Source: Saccharothrix luteola (GTDB lineage Bacteria > Actinomycetota > Actinomycetes > Mycobacteriales > Pseudonocardiaceae). From it: a DNA stretch of 64,000 bases. Location of the stretch: the NCBI RefSeq assembly GCF_020859565.1, contig NZ_JAJHUO010000008.1:117409-181408 (forward strand), in the 5' to 3' direction. The notes under the pieces were generated by a model. It worked only from the letters and a program-made list of their open reading frames with translations, made no database searches and was not told the origin of the DNA. The stretch's first letter is position 1. Each line of letters begins with the position of its first letter. Below, one piece after another: positions 8,031 to 17,256 of this stretch. Made by a program: the position numbers and the translations under genes.

Positions 8031-8492
8031 TCAGGGCTCGTCGGCGCCCAGCCGGTCGCACGTGCGGCCGAACGCCTCGAGCTCGGCGTGGTCGAACGTC
8101 TCCGCGAAGTGGCGCGCCACACCCGTGAGGTGGGTGCCCGACGCCGCGCGCAGCCGGTCGAGGCCCTGCGAGGTGAGCACCGCCACCACGCCCCGGCCGT
8201 CGCCGTCGGCGCGTTCCCGCAGCACCAGGCCCGCGCGTTCCAGCCGGTCGACGAGTCTGGTCACGCCGGAGCGGGACAGCAGCACGGCCTCGGCCAGCTC
8301 CGTCATCCGCAAGCGGTACTGCGGCGCCTCGGCGAGCTGGACCAGGACGTCGTAGGCCGCGAGCGACAGGCGTTGCTCGGCGATCAGTTCGGTTTCCAGG
8401 ATCCGTGTGAGCCTCGCGTGCGCCCGGAGGAAGGATCGCCACACCCCCAGCTCGGTACGGGTGGGCAACCGGGCAGATCCGGTTTCCGGCAC
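8031..8492 (-). CDS. MarR-family transcriptional regulator
   Basis: This 153-residue protein has the MarR winged helix: LSLAAYDVLVQLAEAP, then the recognition helix LLSRSGVTRLVDRLERAGLV and the wing RERADGDGRG. It ends only 3 bp from the convergent DUF1003 gene. The GTG at 8492 is the likely start; no clear Shine-Dalgarno sequence is seen. It is divergent from mrp with 133 bp between starts and could control itself or mrp, but no operator was identified. The ligand is unknown. Confidence 0.85.
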   Translation of the reverse strand: MPETGSARLPTRTELGVWRSFLRAHARLTRILETELIAEQRLSLAAYDVLVQLAEAPQYRLRMTELAEAVLLSRSGVTRLVDRLERAGLVLRERADGDGRGVVAVLTSQGLDRLRAASGTHLTGVARHFAETFDHAELEAFGRTCDRLGADEP

Positions 8493-8625
8493 GGATACCA
8501 ATGTTACGGAAAGCACGCAACCGGCTGCGCGCTGCCCCCGGATCCGAGGTGACCAACCGGTAGCTTGGAGGTGCACGGCCCGCCGTAGCATGGCGGTCCC
8601 ACCACCTCTTGGCGAAGGCGTTCCC

Positions 8626-9759
8626 GTGACTCTTCCTACCGTTGACGACGTGCAGAAGGCGTTGGCCGGTGTCCAGGACCCGGAGATCCGGCGTCCGATC
8701 ACCGACCTCGGCATGGTCAAGGGCGTCGTGGTCGGTGACGACGGTGTCGTGGACGTGGCGGTCTTCCTGACGGTGTCCGGCTGCCCGCTGCGCGACAAGA
8801 TCACCGCCGACGTGACCGCCGCCGTGTCCGCGCTCGACGACGTGACCGGCGTCCGCGTCGAGCTGGACGTGATGAGCGACGCGCAGCGCACCGAGCTGCG
8901 CAAGACGCTGCGCGGCGGCGTCGAGGAGCCGGTGATCCCGTTCGCCCAGCCCGGTTCGCTGACGCGGGTGTACTGCGTCGCGTCGGGCAAGGGCGGTGTC
9001 GGCAAGTCGTCGGTGACGGTGAACCTGGCCGTCGCGATGGCCGCGCGCGGGCTGTCCGTCGGCGTGGTGGACGCCGACATCTACGGCCACTCCATCCCCC
9101 GCATGCTGGGCACGGACGCGAAGCCGACCCAGGTCGAGAAGATGATCATGCCGCCGCAGTCGCACGGCGTGAAGCTCATCTCGATCGGCATGTTCACGCC
9201 GGGCAACACGCCGGTCGTGTGGCGCGGCCCGATGCTGCACCGCGCGTTGCAGCAGTTCCTGGCCGACGTGTTCTGGGGCGACCTGGACGTGCTGCTGCTC
9301 GACCTGCCGCCGGGCACCGGCGACATCGCCATCTCGGTGGCGCAGCTCGTGCCGAACGCCGAGATCCTGGTCGTGACGACGCCGCAGCAGGCGGCGGCCG
9401 AGGTGGCGGAGCGGGCCGGGTCGATCGCGCTGCAGACGCGGCAGCGGATCGCCGGCGTGATCGAGAACATGTCGTGGCTGGAGCTGCCGGACGGCACCCG
9501 GATGGACGTGTTCGGCTCGGGCGGCGGGCAGGCCGTGGCCGACTCGCTGACCCAGGCGGTCGGCGCGGACGTGCCGCTGCTGGGCCAGGTCCCGCTCGAC
9601 CCGCGCCTGCGCGAGCAGGGCGACTCGGGCACGCCGATCGTGCTGGCGCAGCCGGAGTCGGCCGCCGGCCAGGTGCTGACGACCGTGGCGGGCAAGTTGT
9701 CGACGCGCTCGCGCGGGCTCGCCGGCCGCCTGCTGAACGTCTCGCCGGCCGGCCGCTGA
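8626..9759 (+). CDS. mrp: Mrp/ApbC-type Fe-S carrier ATPase
   Basis: This 377-residue protein has an N-terminal MIP18/DUF59 domain (about 1-95, containing SGCPLRDKI) and a C-terminal NBP35/Mrp P-loop ATPase. The deviant Walker A is SGKGGVGKSS, and the Walker B-like segment is LLLDLPPGTGD. The family carries and transfers Fe-S clusters. The CxxC pair found near the C-terminus of many Mrp proteins is replaced here by a Leu/Pro/Asp-containing ENMSWLELPDG stretch, so cluster binding may differ. The GTG start at 8626 has AAGG upstream. A hairpin terminator follows. Its synteny with sigE-htrA-tatB matches M. tuberculosis Rv1229c. Confidence 0.93.
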   Translation: MTLPTVDDVQKALAGVQDPEIRRPITDLGMVKGVVVGDDGVVDVAVFLTVSGCPLRDKITADVTAAVSALDDVTGVRVELDVMSDAQRTELRKTLRGGVEEPVIPFAQPGSLTRVYCVASGKGGVGKSSVTVNLAVAMAARGLSVGVVDADIYGHSIPRMLGTDAKPTQVEKMIMPPQSHGVKLISIGMFTPGNTPVVWRGPMLHRALQQFLADVFWGDLDVLLLDLPPGTGDIAISVAQLVPNAEILVVTTPQQAAAEVAERAGSIALQTRQRIAGVIENMSWLELPDGTRMDVFGSGGGQAVADSLTQAVGADVPLLGQVPLDPRLREQGDSGTPIVLAQPESAAGQVLTTVAGKLSTRSRGLAGRLLNVSPAGR

Positions 9760-9774
9760 CGGCCTGAAACCACG

Positions 9775-9804
9775 ACAGGGGCTCCCGATCCGGGGGCCCC
9801 TGTT
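9775..9804 (+). terminator. rho-independent terminator of mrp
   Basis: A GC-rich inverted repeat (ACAGGGGC with GGCCCCTGT flanking CCCGATCCGGG) is followed by TTT, starting 16 bp after the mrp stop. Confidence 0.7.
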
Positions 9805-9880
9805 TCGTGCTGCCCGCAGCCGGTCGGCCGTTGACGAACCGCCGCCGGTCTGAAACCTTTGTACGCAACTCCGCAAGAAG

Positions 9881-9909
9881 TTGACAAGTAGAGCTCAAAA
9901 TCTTCATAT
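9881..9909 (+). promoter_or_regulatory. sigma-70-like promoter of glucanase gene
   Basis: TTGACA (9881-9886) and TCATAT (9904-9909) are separated by 17 bp in a locally A/T-rich stretch. This lies 70 bp upstream of the GH87 start and is the best housekeeping-type promoter match seen in the window. Confidence 0.6.
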
Positions 9910-9979
9910 CGTTCCGCAACTTGGCGGCAGGCGCTCCGCCGCGGTCTGCCCACCGTCGTCCCCGACGAAGAGGACACCC

Positions 9980-12900
9980 ATGAAACGGAAGCAGCGCAGC
10001 CGGCGACTGGTCGGCGGCATCCTCGCGGTCGGCTTGACCGCGCTCGGCCTTTCCCCCGCCTCCGGAGCGCCTGGCGACGTGGGCGTCACCGCGGTCAACC
10101 TGGCTGCGGGCAAGAGCACGTCCGCGAGCGGCTCGCAGGCCGGCTACCCCGCGGCCAACGCCACCGACGGCAACCGGGCCTCCTACTGGGAGAGCGCGAA
10201 CCACGCGTTCCCGCAGTGGCTCCAGGTCGACCTCGGCGCGACCGCCGCCGTGAGCCGGGTCGTGCTGGCACTGCCGACCGGCTGGGGCGAGCGCACGCAG
10301 ACGCTCGCCGTCCAGGGCAGCACGGACGGCGCCACGTTCACCGACCTCTCGCCCTCCGCCGCACGGGTGTTCGCGCCGGCGAGCGGCAACACCGCCACCA
10401 TCGACTTCACCGCCAGGGCCGCCCGGCACGTGCGGCTGCACGTCACCGGCAACACCGGCTGGCCCGCCGCCCAGGTCGCGGAGTTCGAGGTCTACGGCGC
10501 CACGACCGGCGACGGGCGGGCCCCGACCGCGCCGGGCGGGCTGTCGCTGACCGAGCCCGCCGCCGGGCAGGTCCGGCTGAGCTGGACCGCGTCCACCGAC
10601 GACACCGGCGTGACCGGGTACACCGTCCTCGCCAACGGCGCGCCGCGCGCCACCGTGCCGGGCACGACGCTGACGTACACCGACAGCCAACCGGCGACCG
10701 CCACCGTGACCTACACCGTGCGGGCGCGTGACGCGGCGGGCAACGTGTCCGGCGACAGCAACGCGGTGACGCGCGTCGGCCAGGGCGGCGGCACGAACCT
10801 CGCGGTCGGCAAGCCGATCGAGGCGTCGTCGTCGACGCTCGGGTTCGTCGCGACCAACGCCAACGACGGCAACGTCACCACGTATTGGGAGGCGGGCGGC
10901 CAGTCGGCGACGCTGACCGTGAAGCTCGGCGCGGACGCCGACGTGGCCGCCGTGGTGGTCAAGCTCAACCCGGACCCGATCTGGGGGCCGCGGACGCAGA
11001 CCTTCCAGGTGCTGGGCCGTGAGCAGGGCGCGACGGGCTTCACGTCGCTGGCGGCCCGCGCCGAGCACGCGTTCAGCCCGGGCGGCAACCAGAACGCGGT
11101 GACCGTGCCGGTCACCGGGCGGGCGGCGGACGTGCGGCTGGAGTTCTTCGGCAACACCGGTGCGCCCGGCGGGCAGGTGGCCGAGTTCCAGGTCGTCGGC
11201 ACGCCCGCGCCGAACCCGGACCTGACCGTGGCGGCGGTGTCGTGGACGCCCGCCAGTCCCTCGGAGGTCGACGCCGTCACCCTCTCCGCCACGGTCCGCA
11301 ACACGGGCTCGGCCGCGGCGGGCGCGACTTCGGTCGACTTCAGCCTCGGCGGCACGGTCGTCGGCAGCGCCCCGGTCGCGGGGCTGGCCGCCGGCGCGTC
11401 GGCCGCCGTGTCGGTGAACGCGGGCCGGCGGGCGACGGGCAGCTACCCGGTGAAGGCGGTGGTCGACCCGACCGACGCCGTCGCCGAGCAGGACAACGGC
11501 AACAACGCGCACACCGCGCCGTCACCGCTGGTCGTGACGCAGGCGCCCGGCCCGGACCTGACCGTCGTCGGCATCACGCCCACCCCGCCGAACCCGGCCG
11601 TCGGCGCGCCCGTCTCGTTCACCGTCTCGGTGCGCAACCGCGGCACGGTGGCGGTCGGCGCGGGCACCGTCACGCGGGTGGCGGTCGGCGGCGTCACGCT
11701 CACCGGGCAGAGCCCGGCCGTCGCGGCGGGTGCGACGGTGACCGTGCCGGTCGGCGGCACCTGGACGGCCACCGCCGGCGGTGCCACGATCACCGCCACC
11801 GCCGACGCGACCGGCGTCGTCACCGAGACCGACGAGACCAACAACGCGCTGTCGCAGCCGATCGTGGTCGGTCGCGGCGCGGCGGTGCCGTACGTCGAGC
11901 ACGAGGCGGAAGCCGGCCGGTACCAGGGCACCCTGCTGGCAGCCGACCCGTTGCGGCGGTTCGGGCACACCAACTTCGCCACGGAGTCGTCGGGCCGCAA
12001 GTCCGTGCGGCTCGACGGCACGGGCCAGTTCGTGGAGTTCACGTCGACCACCGCGTCGAACTCGATCGTGGTGCGCAACTCGATCCCGGACGCGCCCGGA
12101 GGCGGCGGCATCGAGGCCACCATCAGCCTCTACGCCGACGACGTGTTCGTGAGGAAGTTGACGTTGTCGTCCAAGCACAGCTGGCTCTACGGCACCACGG
12201 ACGACCCCGAGGGGTTGACGAACACGCCGCAGGCCGACGCGCGGCGGCTGTTCGACGAGGCGAACGCCCTGCTGGCGCGGACCTACCCGCCCGGCACCCG
12301 GTTCAGGCTGCAACGCGACGCGGGTGACACCGCGGCGTTCTACGTCATCGACCTGATCGACCTGGAGCAGGTGGCGCCGCCGACCTCGCAGCCCGCCGGG
12401 TGCACGTCCATCACCGCTTACGGCGCCGTGCCCGGAGATGGCGGCGACGACACGGACGCGATCCAGCGCGCCGTGACCGACGACCAGAACGGCGTGATCG
12501 GCTGCGTGTGGATCCCGGCCGGACAGTGGCGGCAGGAGAAGAAGATCCTGACCGACGACCCGCTCAACCGGGGGCAGCACAACCAGGTGGGCATCCGCGA
12601 CGTGACGATCCGCGGTGCGGGCATGTGGCACTCGCAGCTCTACACCCTCACCGAGCCGCACCTGGCCCAGGGCGGCATCAACCACCCGCACGAGGGCAAC
12701 TTCGGGTTCGACATCGACGCGAACACGAGGATCTCGGACATCGCGATCTTCGGCTCGGGCCGGATCCGCGGCGGCGCGGGCGGCGCCGAGGGCGGCGTGG
12801 GCCTCAACGGGCGGTTCGGCGCCGGGACGAAGATCACGAACGTGTGGATCGAGCACGCCAACGTCGGCGTGTGGGTCGGTCGGGACTACGACAACATCCC

Positions 12901-13657
12901 GGAGCTGTGGGGACCCGCCGACGGGGTCGAGTTCAGCGGCATGAGGATCCGCGACACGTACGCCGACGGCATCAACTTCACCAACGGCACGCGCGACTCG
13001 CGGGTGTTCAACTCGTCGTTCCGGACGACCGGCGACGACTCGCTGGCGGTGTGGGCGAACCGGTACGTCAAGGACCAGGCGGTCGACGTCGCGCACGACA
13101 ACGCGTTCGTGAACAACACGATCCAGTTGCCGTGGCGGGCCAACGGCGTCGCGATCTACGGCGGTCACGGCAACAAGGTCGAGAACAACCTCATCTACGA
13201 CACCATGAACTACCCGGGGATCATGCTGGCGACCGACCACGACCCGTTGCCGTTCTCCGGGCAGACGCTGATCGCCGACAACGCCCTGTTCCGGACGGGT
13301 GGCGCGTTCTGGGGCGAGGCGCAGGAGTTCGGCGCGATCACCTTGTTCGCGCAGAGCCGCGACATCACCGGCGTGACGATCCGCGACACCGAGATCCACG
13401 ACTCGACCTACGACGGCATCCAGTTCAAGTCGGGCGGCGGCAACGTCCCGGGGGTCGTCGTCAGCAACGTCCTCATCGACCGCTCGAACAACGGGGCGGG
13501 GATCCTGGCCATGGGCGGCGCCCGCGGCAGCGCGACCCTGACCAACGTGCGGATCACCAACTCGGCCGCCGGCGCGATCGTCGTCGAACCGGGCTCGCAG
13601 TTCACCATCACCGGCACCCCGACCACCACCACCCACCGCGGCCGAGGCGTCGCCTGA
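9980..13657 (+). CDS. secreted modular GH87 alpha-1,3-glucanase (mutanase/mycodextranase)
   Basis: This 1225-residue protein begins with a Tat/Sec-like signal (KRKQRSRR, then a hydrophobic core to about residue 30). Two F5/8 type C (discoidin) modules lie at about 33-175 and 270-410, separated by an FN3 domain (180-265). Two CARDB-type modules follow (about 412-520 and 524-635), then a beta-sandwich carbohydrate-binding region (638-800) and a C-terminal parallel beta-helix (808-1225). In the helix, Asp996 and the pair Asp1019/Asp1020 (TGDDSLAVW) reproduce the spacing of the three catalytic Asp of GH87 enzymes (D, then +23 and +24). It should cleave alpha-1,3-glucan of fungal walls or biofilms. 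The ATG is preceded by GAAGAGGA. It interrupts an otherwise mycobacteria-like gene order between mrp and tatB. Confidence 0.88.
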   Translation: MKRKQRSRRLVGGILAVGLTALGLSPASGAPGDVGVTAVNLAAGKSTSASGSQAGYPAANATDGNRASYWESANHAFPQWLQVDLGATAAVSRVVLALPTGWGERTQTLAVQGSTDGATFTDLSPSAARVFAPASGNTATIDFTARAARHVRLHVTGNTGWPAAQVAEFEVYGATTGDGRAPTAPGGLSLTEPAAGQVRLSWTASTDDTGVTGYTVLANGAPRATVPGTTLTYTDSQPATATVTYTVRARDAAGNVSGDSNAVTRVGQGGGTNLAVGKPIEASSSTLGFVATNANDGNVTTYWEAGGQSATLTVKLGADADVAAVVVKLNPDPIWGPRTQTFQVLGREQGATGFTSLAARAEHAFSPGGNQNAVTVPVTGRAADVRLEFFGNTGAPGGQVAEFQVVGTPAPNPDLTVAAVSWTPASPSEVDAVTLSATVRNTGSAAAGATSVDFSLGGTVVGSAPVAGLAAGASAAVSVNAGRRATGSYPVKAVVDPTDAVAEQDNGNNAHTAPSPLVVTQAPGPDLTVVGITPTPPNPAVGAPVSFTVSVRNRGTVAVGAGTVTRVAVGGVTLTGQSPAVAAGATVTVPVGGTWTATAGGATITATADATGVVTETDETNNALSQPIVVGRGAAVPYVEHEAEAGRYQGTLLAADPLRRFGHTNFATESSGRKSVRLDGTGQFVEFTSTTASNSIVVRNSIPDAPGGGGIEATISLYADDVFVRKLTLSSKHSWLYGTTDDPEGLTNTPQADARRLFDEANALLARTYPPGTRFRLQRDAGDTAAFYVIDLIDLEQVAPPTSQPAGCTSITAYGAVPGDGGDDTDAIQRAVTDDQNGVIGCVWIPAGQWRQEKKILTDDPLNRGQHNQVGIRDVTIRGAGMWHSQLYTLTEPHLAQGGINHPHEGNFGFDIDANTRISDIAIFGSGRIRGGAGGAEGGVGLNGRFGAGTKITNVWIEHANVGVWVGRDYDNIPELWGPADGVEFSGMRIRDTYADGINFTNGTRDSRVFNSSFRTTGDDSLAVWANRYVKDQAVDVAHDNAFVNNTIQLPWRANGVAIYGGHGNKVENNLIYDTMNYPGIMLATDHDPLPFSGQTLIADNALFRTGGAFWGEAQEFGAITLFAQSRDITGVTIRDTEIHDSTYDGIQFKSGGGNVPGVVVSNVLIDRSNNGAGILAMGGARGSATLTNVRITNSAAGAIVVEPGSQFTITGTPTTTTHRGRGVA

Positions 13658-13681
13658 CCGACCGGCAACACCCGAACGCAT

Positions 13682-13737
13682 CGCAGGGGTCCCCGCCAAG
13701 GGGACCCCTGCTTTGATTCTGCCGGCCAGGTACGACA
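13682..13737 (+). terminator. terminator hairpin; partial copy of dispersed element
   Basis: GCAGGGGTCC (13683-13692) pairs perfectly with GGACCCCTGC (13702-13711) across a 9-base loop and is followed by TTT. This makes a strong terminator 25 bp after the glucanase stop, in the convergent gap with tatB. The hairpin and the following CTGCCGGCNAGGT-like tail match the first half of the element at 17952. The DnaA-box half is missing. Confidence 0.75.
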
Positions 13738-13805
13738 ATTCCGGGCCGTGACGTTGCGGACAGCCCGTTCGGCACACCGCGGTCAGCGGCGGCCCGGGGT
13801 GCGTG

Positions 13806-14186
13806 TCAGGTGGCGTCCGGGTCGTACGGGGGACGCTCGCCGCGGTCCAGGGGACGGTCCCGGCTGGTCGTGTCGCGGACCGGCGGCACGGTCGGGTGGC
13901 CGTTCGGCTTCTCGCTCGGCTCGTCGTCCCACAAGTGCTTGGTGATCGCGCGCTTGGGGTCGAAGTTGCGCAGTTCCCGGAGGTCCTCGAGGGGCTTGCG
14001 CAGCTGCTCGAACTCCGGCCCCATCTCCTGCTTCAACTGCTCGCGCGCGCCGGTCGCGTAGTCGCGGACCCGGCGGACCGTCTTGCCGACCCACGCGGCG
14101 GCGTCGGGCAGTCGTTCCGGGCCCAGGATGAACAGACCCGCCACGACGATGACGAGGATCTCAAGCCACCCGATGCTGTCGAACAC
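13806..14186 (-). CDS. tatB: Sec-independent protein translocase TatB
   Basis: This 126-residue protein has the TatB architecture: a single N-terminal transmembrane helix (about 5-22) ending in GPERLP, an amphipathic helix ([17 protein letters not shown]), a coiled coil rich in Glu/Leu, and a disordered Pro/Asp/Arg-rich tail. TatB forms the receptor complex with TatC in the plasma membrane for folded twin-arginine substrates. The GTG at 14186, giving [10 protein letters not shown], was preferred over the longer frame because it matches the family N-terminus and follows GAGG. It lies downstream of htrA, as in M. tuberculosis Rv1223-Rv1224. Confidence 0.93.
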   Translation of the reverse strand: MFDSIGWLEILVIVVAGLFILGPERLPDAAAWVGKTVRRVRDYATGAREQLKQEMGPEFEQLRKPLEDLRELRNFDPKRAITKHLWDDEPSEKPNGHPTVPPVRDTTSRDRPLDRGERPPYDPDAT

Positions 14187-14235
14187 CCTCGTGCCCCACC
14201 TTCCGCGCCCCAAGCCCTGGCTGCCAGCGTAGCCG

Positions 14236-15762
14236 TCAGTCGGACCGCAGAGTCACCTGCACGGTCAGCTCACGACCCTGCCTGGCCAGCACGACCGGCA
14301 CCGTCTCGCCGATTTCATGGTCCCTTACCGCAACGGTCAGCTCCGCGGCGTTGCGCACCATCCGGTCGCCGACCCGCGTGATCACGTCGCCCTCCTCGAT
14401 GCCCGCCGCGTCGGCCGCACCGCCCTCGGGCACGTTCTGCACCTGCGCGCCCTCCGCCGTCTCCGCCGACGCCGACCGCACGTTGATGTTCATGTCCGCG
14501 TGCTTGACCTCGCCGTCGCGGATCAACGCCTGCGACACCTTGCGCGCGTAGTTGCCGGAGATCGCGAACCCGAGGCCGACCGAGCCGCCGGTCTCGGTGC
14601 GGATCGACGAGTTGATGCCGACCAGCGCGCCGGAGGAGTCGACCAGCGCGCCGCCGGAGTTGCCGGGGTTGATGGCCGCGTCGGTCTGGATCGCGTCGTA
14701 GGTGACCTGCGGCCCGCCGTTCTCGCCCGCCGCCGTCACGGGCCGGTGCAGGGCGCTGACGATGCCCTCGGTCACGGTGTTCGACAGCGACAGCGGCGAG
14801 CCGATCGCGAGCACGGTGTCGCCCACCGCGAGCTCGTCGGAGTCGCCGAACTGCAGCACGGTCGGGTTGTCCACCTCGACCTTGATCACCGCGAGGTCGG
14901 TCTTGGAGTCGCGGCCGACGACCTGCGCCACGGCCCGCTTGCCGTCGGTGAAGACCACGGTCAGCTTCGCCGACGTGTCCTGCACCGCCGGGGCGACCAC
15001 GTGGTCGTTGGTCAGCACGTAGCCCTCGCCGTCGATGACCACGCCGGAGCCGACGCCGGCCACGTTCGCGCCCTTGAACTCGATCGACACGACGCTGGGC
15101 GTGACCCGCTGGGCGATCTCGGCGACGGAACCGACCGGCCGTTCCTTGCCCGGCTTGACCTCGGCGAGCGTGACGCCGCCGTCGGTGAGCGGGTTGCCGA
15201 CGCGGCCCAGCAGCCAGCCGACCACGCCGCCGCCCGCGCCGATCACCAGCGCCGCCACCATCAGCAGTGCCAGGGCCATCGGCTTGACGCGCCGCCCGAA
15301 CAGCAGTTCGGGCACGCTGAGCTGCGGTCCGGCCGGCGGCTCCGGCTTGGGTTCGGTGTCGGGCTGCTCGGTGACGGCGGGCGGGCCGATGACGGCCGAC
15401 GCGCCCGGGTCGCGCCACGAGTCGCCGGCCGGCTTGCCCTCCCAGAAGACGGGCTCCACCTCGGGCTCGCCGTTCAGGTCGACCGGCGGGCGTTGCAGGA
15501 GCGTGTCGTCGTCACCGTGCGGCCGGCCGAACGCCGTGGTCAGCGCTTCCGGCGGGGGTGGCGCGAGTCGGACGGACGAGTTGCCGTTCGGGCTCGGGCG
15601 GTCGGCGGAGAACGCGCCCGCCACGCCCGGCGGCCGGCCGAACACGGCCTGGTGACCGGGGTCCACGGCCGGGCGGTTCAGCGGACGGGGTGCGAGCCTG
15701 CGGTGCGCCCCGTCGTCGACGCCCGACCTGGGGGTCCCGTTGCCCTGTTCTGGCTCGCTCAT
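14236..15762 (-). CDS. htrA: HtrA/DegP-like membrane serine protease
   Basis: This protein of about 508 residues has a long Pro-rich cytoplasmic N-terminus (1-150), one transmembrane helix (about 160-185), a trypsin-like domain with His in TNDHVV, Asp in KTDLAVI and Ser in GNSGGALV, and a C-terminal PDZ domain (about 410-505). It is an extracytoplasmic quality-control protease. In M. tuberculosis the equivalent (Rv1223) lies between rseA and tatB and belongs to the SigE envelope-stress circuit; the same order is seen here. The start ATG at 15762 has GGGGAG very close, and a GTG four codons upstream is an alternative. Confidence 0.93.
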   Translation of the reverse strand: MSEPEQGNGTPRSGVDDGAHRRLAPRPLNRPAVDPGHQAVFGRPPGVAGAFSADRPSPNGNSSVRLAPPPPEALTTAFGRPHGDDDTLLQRPPVDLNGEPEVEPVFWEGKPAGDSWRDPGASAVIGPPAVTEQPDTEPKPEPPAGPQLSVPELLFGRRVKPMALALLMVAALVIGAGGGVVGWLLGRVGNPLTDGGVTLAEVKPGKERPVGSVAEIAQRVTPSVVSIEFKGANVAGVGSGVVIDGEGYVLTNDHVVAPAVQDTSAKLTVVFTDGKRAVAQVVGRDSKTDLAVIKVEVDNPTVLQFGDSDELAVGDTVLAIGSPLSLSNTVTEGIVSALHRPVTAAGENGGPQVTYDAIQTDAAINPGNSGGALVDSSGALVGINSSIRTETGGSVGLGFAISGNYARKVSQALIRDGEVKHADMNINVRSASAETAEGAQVQNVPEGGAADAAGIEEGDVITRVGDRMVRNAAELTVAVRDHEIGETVPVVLARQGRELTVQVTLRSD

Positions 15763-15843
15763 CGCTCCCCGCACGTCGTCACACCATGGTTGTCGCGGGG
15801 CAATCGTGCCGGGTGACCGGTGAAGTTGCCGTCAGCGGGCCGG

Positions 15844-16467
15844 TCAGCGGTCCAGCAGGCCGGCCTGCGCGGCCGGGCGCAGCACGCCGACGGGCTCGCG
15901 GTCGTCGGTCAACGCCGGCGCGACCACGGGCGAGGGCTGCGGCGAGTTGCCCTGGGCGGGCGGCGGCGCGTTGTCCTCGCTGCCCGGTGCGACCAGGGCG
16001 AGCGCGCCGAGCATGAGACCGGAGACGACGACGCCGGCGCCTTGGCGGGCACGTCGCCCCCCGAAGAGACCGGCTCCGAAGCGGCTACCGCCGCCGGTCC
16101 CGAAAGGGCGGCCGGACCCCAGCACGGGACCGCTGCCGAACGCGACCCGGTCGGGCCGCTGGACCGTGACGAGCTGGCCGTCCTCGCTGACCGCGAGGCC
16201 GTCCGGCGCGCTGGGCAGCTCCACTTCCTGCGGGATCGCGCCCAGCCTGGCCAGCAGGCTCGCGGGCGCGCACGGCGCGTCGGCGGCGCGCACCGCGGAG
16301 CGGGCCTGCTGCTGCGAGTACGCCTCGGCCGCGCAGAACGGGCAGCGCTGCAGGTGCGCGGACGCCCTGTTGTGCGCCGAGGCGGACAGCTCGCCGTCGA
16401 CGAAGGCGACGACCGCGTCGGGCAGCAGGTGCTGCTCGGGCAGTTGCCAACCTCGCAGGTCGGTCAT
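15844..16467 (-). CDS. rseA: anti-sigma-E factor RseA (ZAS type)
   Basis: This 207-residue protein has the zinc-associated anti-sigma motif HLQRCPFC (His-x3-Cys-x2-Cys) at about 37-44 in a helical N-terminal domain. A Gly/Arg-rich linker, a hydrophobic membrane segment (about 145-165) and an Ala/Pro-rich extracytoplasmic tail follow. It should hold SigE inactive until envelope or redox stress releases it. Its ATG overlaps the sigE stop (ATGA), so sigma and anti-sigma are translationally coupled. The arrangement matches M. tuberculosis Rv1221-Rv1222. Confidence 0.92.
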   Translation of the reverse strand: MTDLRGWQLPEQHLLPDAVVAFVDGELSASAHNRASAHLQRCPFCAAEAYSQQQARSAVRAADAPCAPASLLARLGAIPQEVELPSAPDGLAVSEDGQLVTVQRPDRVAFGSGPVLGSGRPFGTGGGSRFGAGLFGGRRARQGAGVVVSGLMLGALALVAPGSEDNAPPPAQGNSPQPSPVVAPALTDDREPVGVLRPAAQAGLLDR

Positions 16468-17132
16468 GCAGAGTCCTCCTGGACGAGACCCCGACGGCGT
16501 TCCAGTGCGACCCGCAGGGCCTGGCGGCCCCGGTGGATCCTGCTCCTCACGGTACCGAGTTTGACGCCGAGGGTGGCGCCGATCTCCTCGTAGGAGAGCC
16601 CTTCCACGTCACACAGCACGACGGCGGCGCGGAACTCGGGCGGCAACTCGTCCAGCGCGGCCTGCAGCTCCGGGTCGAGGTGCGTGTCGTCGTAGATCTC
16701 CTCGGGCGTCGGGTCGTCGCCGGGGATGCGGTCGGTCTCCTCGGGCAGGGCCTCCATGCGCACGCGCGAGCGGCGGCGGGCCATGTCGAGGAAGAGGTTC
16801 GTGGTGATGCGGTGCAGCCAGCCCTCGAACGTGCCGGGCTTGTACGACGCGAGGGAGCGGAACACCCGGATGAAGGTCTCCTGGGTGAGGTCCTCGGCGT
16901 CGTGCTGGTTGCCGGACAGGCGGTAGGCCAGCCGGTACACCCGGTCGGCGTGGTCGCGCACAACTTGGTCCCACGAGGGCGCGATCCAGTCCGCGTCCTC
17001 GATGGGCGCGGTCAGTGCGGCGGTCGGCTGCTTTGGCATCGGGCGGTTAAGCACCTCCACTGGGCTGGCTGCCCTGCTGCACGGGTCAACGCTCGGCTCC
17101 CCTGACGTGTTCCCGTTGGTCCTGCTCGTCAT
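16464..17132 (-). CDS. sigE: ECF sigma factor SigE
   Basis: This 222-residue ECF sigma factor has region 2 (about 60-125, with [25 protein letters not shown]) and region 4 (about 155-210, with [20 protein letters not shown] as the helix-turn-helix). The length and neighbours identify it as the SigE envelope-stress sigma factor. The ATG at 17132 is taken as start, but an internal ATG at 17039 is possible; mycobacterial sigE also has several starts. Three 11-bp-spaced CTGAGAG-type repeats lie upstream, at 17171-17199. It is divergent from the O-methyltransferase gene. Confidence 0.93.
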   Translation of the reverse strand: MTSRTNGNTSGEPSVDPCSRAASPVEVLNRPMPKQPTAALTAPIEDADWIAPSWDQVVRDHADRVYRLAYRLSGNQHDAEDLTQETFIRVFRSLASYKPGTFEGWLHRITTNLFLDMARRRSRVRMEALPEETDRIPGDDPTPEEIYDDTHLDPELQAALDELPPEFRAAVVLCDVEGLSYEEIGATLGVKLGTVRSRIHRGRQALRVALERRRGLVQEDSA

Positions 17133-17157
17133 GCGTTGAGGTCAGTGTGGCGTTCTC

Positions 17158-17199
17158 CCTTATAACCATCGTGAGAGGCGGCTGAGAGCACGCTGAGAA
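17158..17199 (-). promoter_or_regulatory. sigE control region: three 11-bp direct repeats and -10 box
   Basis: On the plus strand GTGAGAG (17171), CTGAGAG (17182) and CTGAGAA (17193) recur with an exact 11-bp period. On the minus strand this reads as YTCTCAS repeats upstream of TATAAG (17159-17164). Tandem helically phased repeats in place of a -35 box are typical of OmpR-family activator sites. In mycobacteria sigE is activated by MprA through direct repeats, so an MprA-like activator is inferred here. Confidence 0.55.
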
Positions 17200-17256
17200 T
17201 CCGGGTTGTCCGCGAGATTCGCCCGAACCGCCGCCGGCGGCGTTAGCCTTCGTGCT

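Noticed and set aside
8005..9876. Very long minus-strand frame across marR and mrp
   Set aside because: Low-complexity Arg/His/Ala protein antisense to mrp; no motif and no start signal.
11522..13777. 751-codon minus-strand frame opposite the glucanase
   Set aside because: A shadow frame; the plus strand has signal peptide, domains and catalytic Asp triad.
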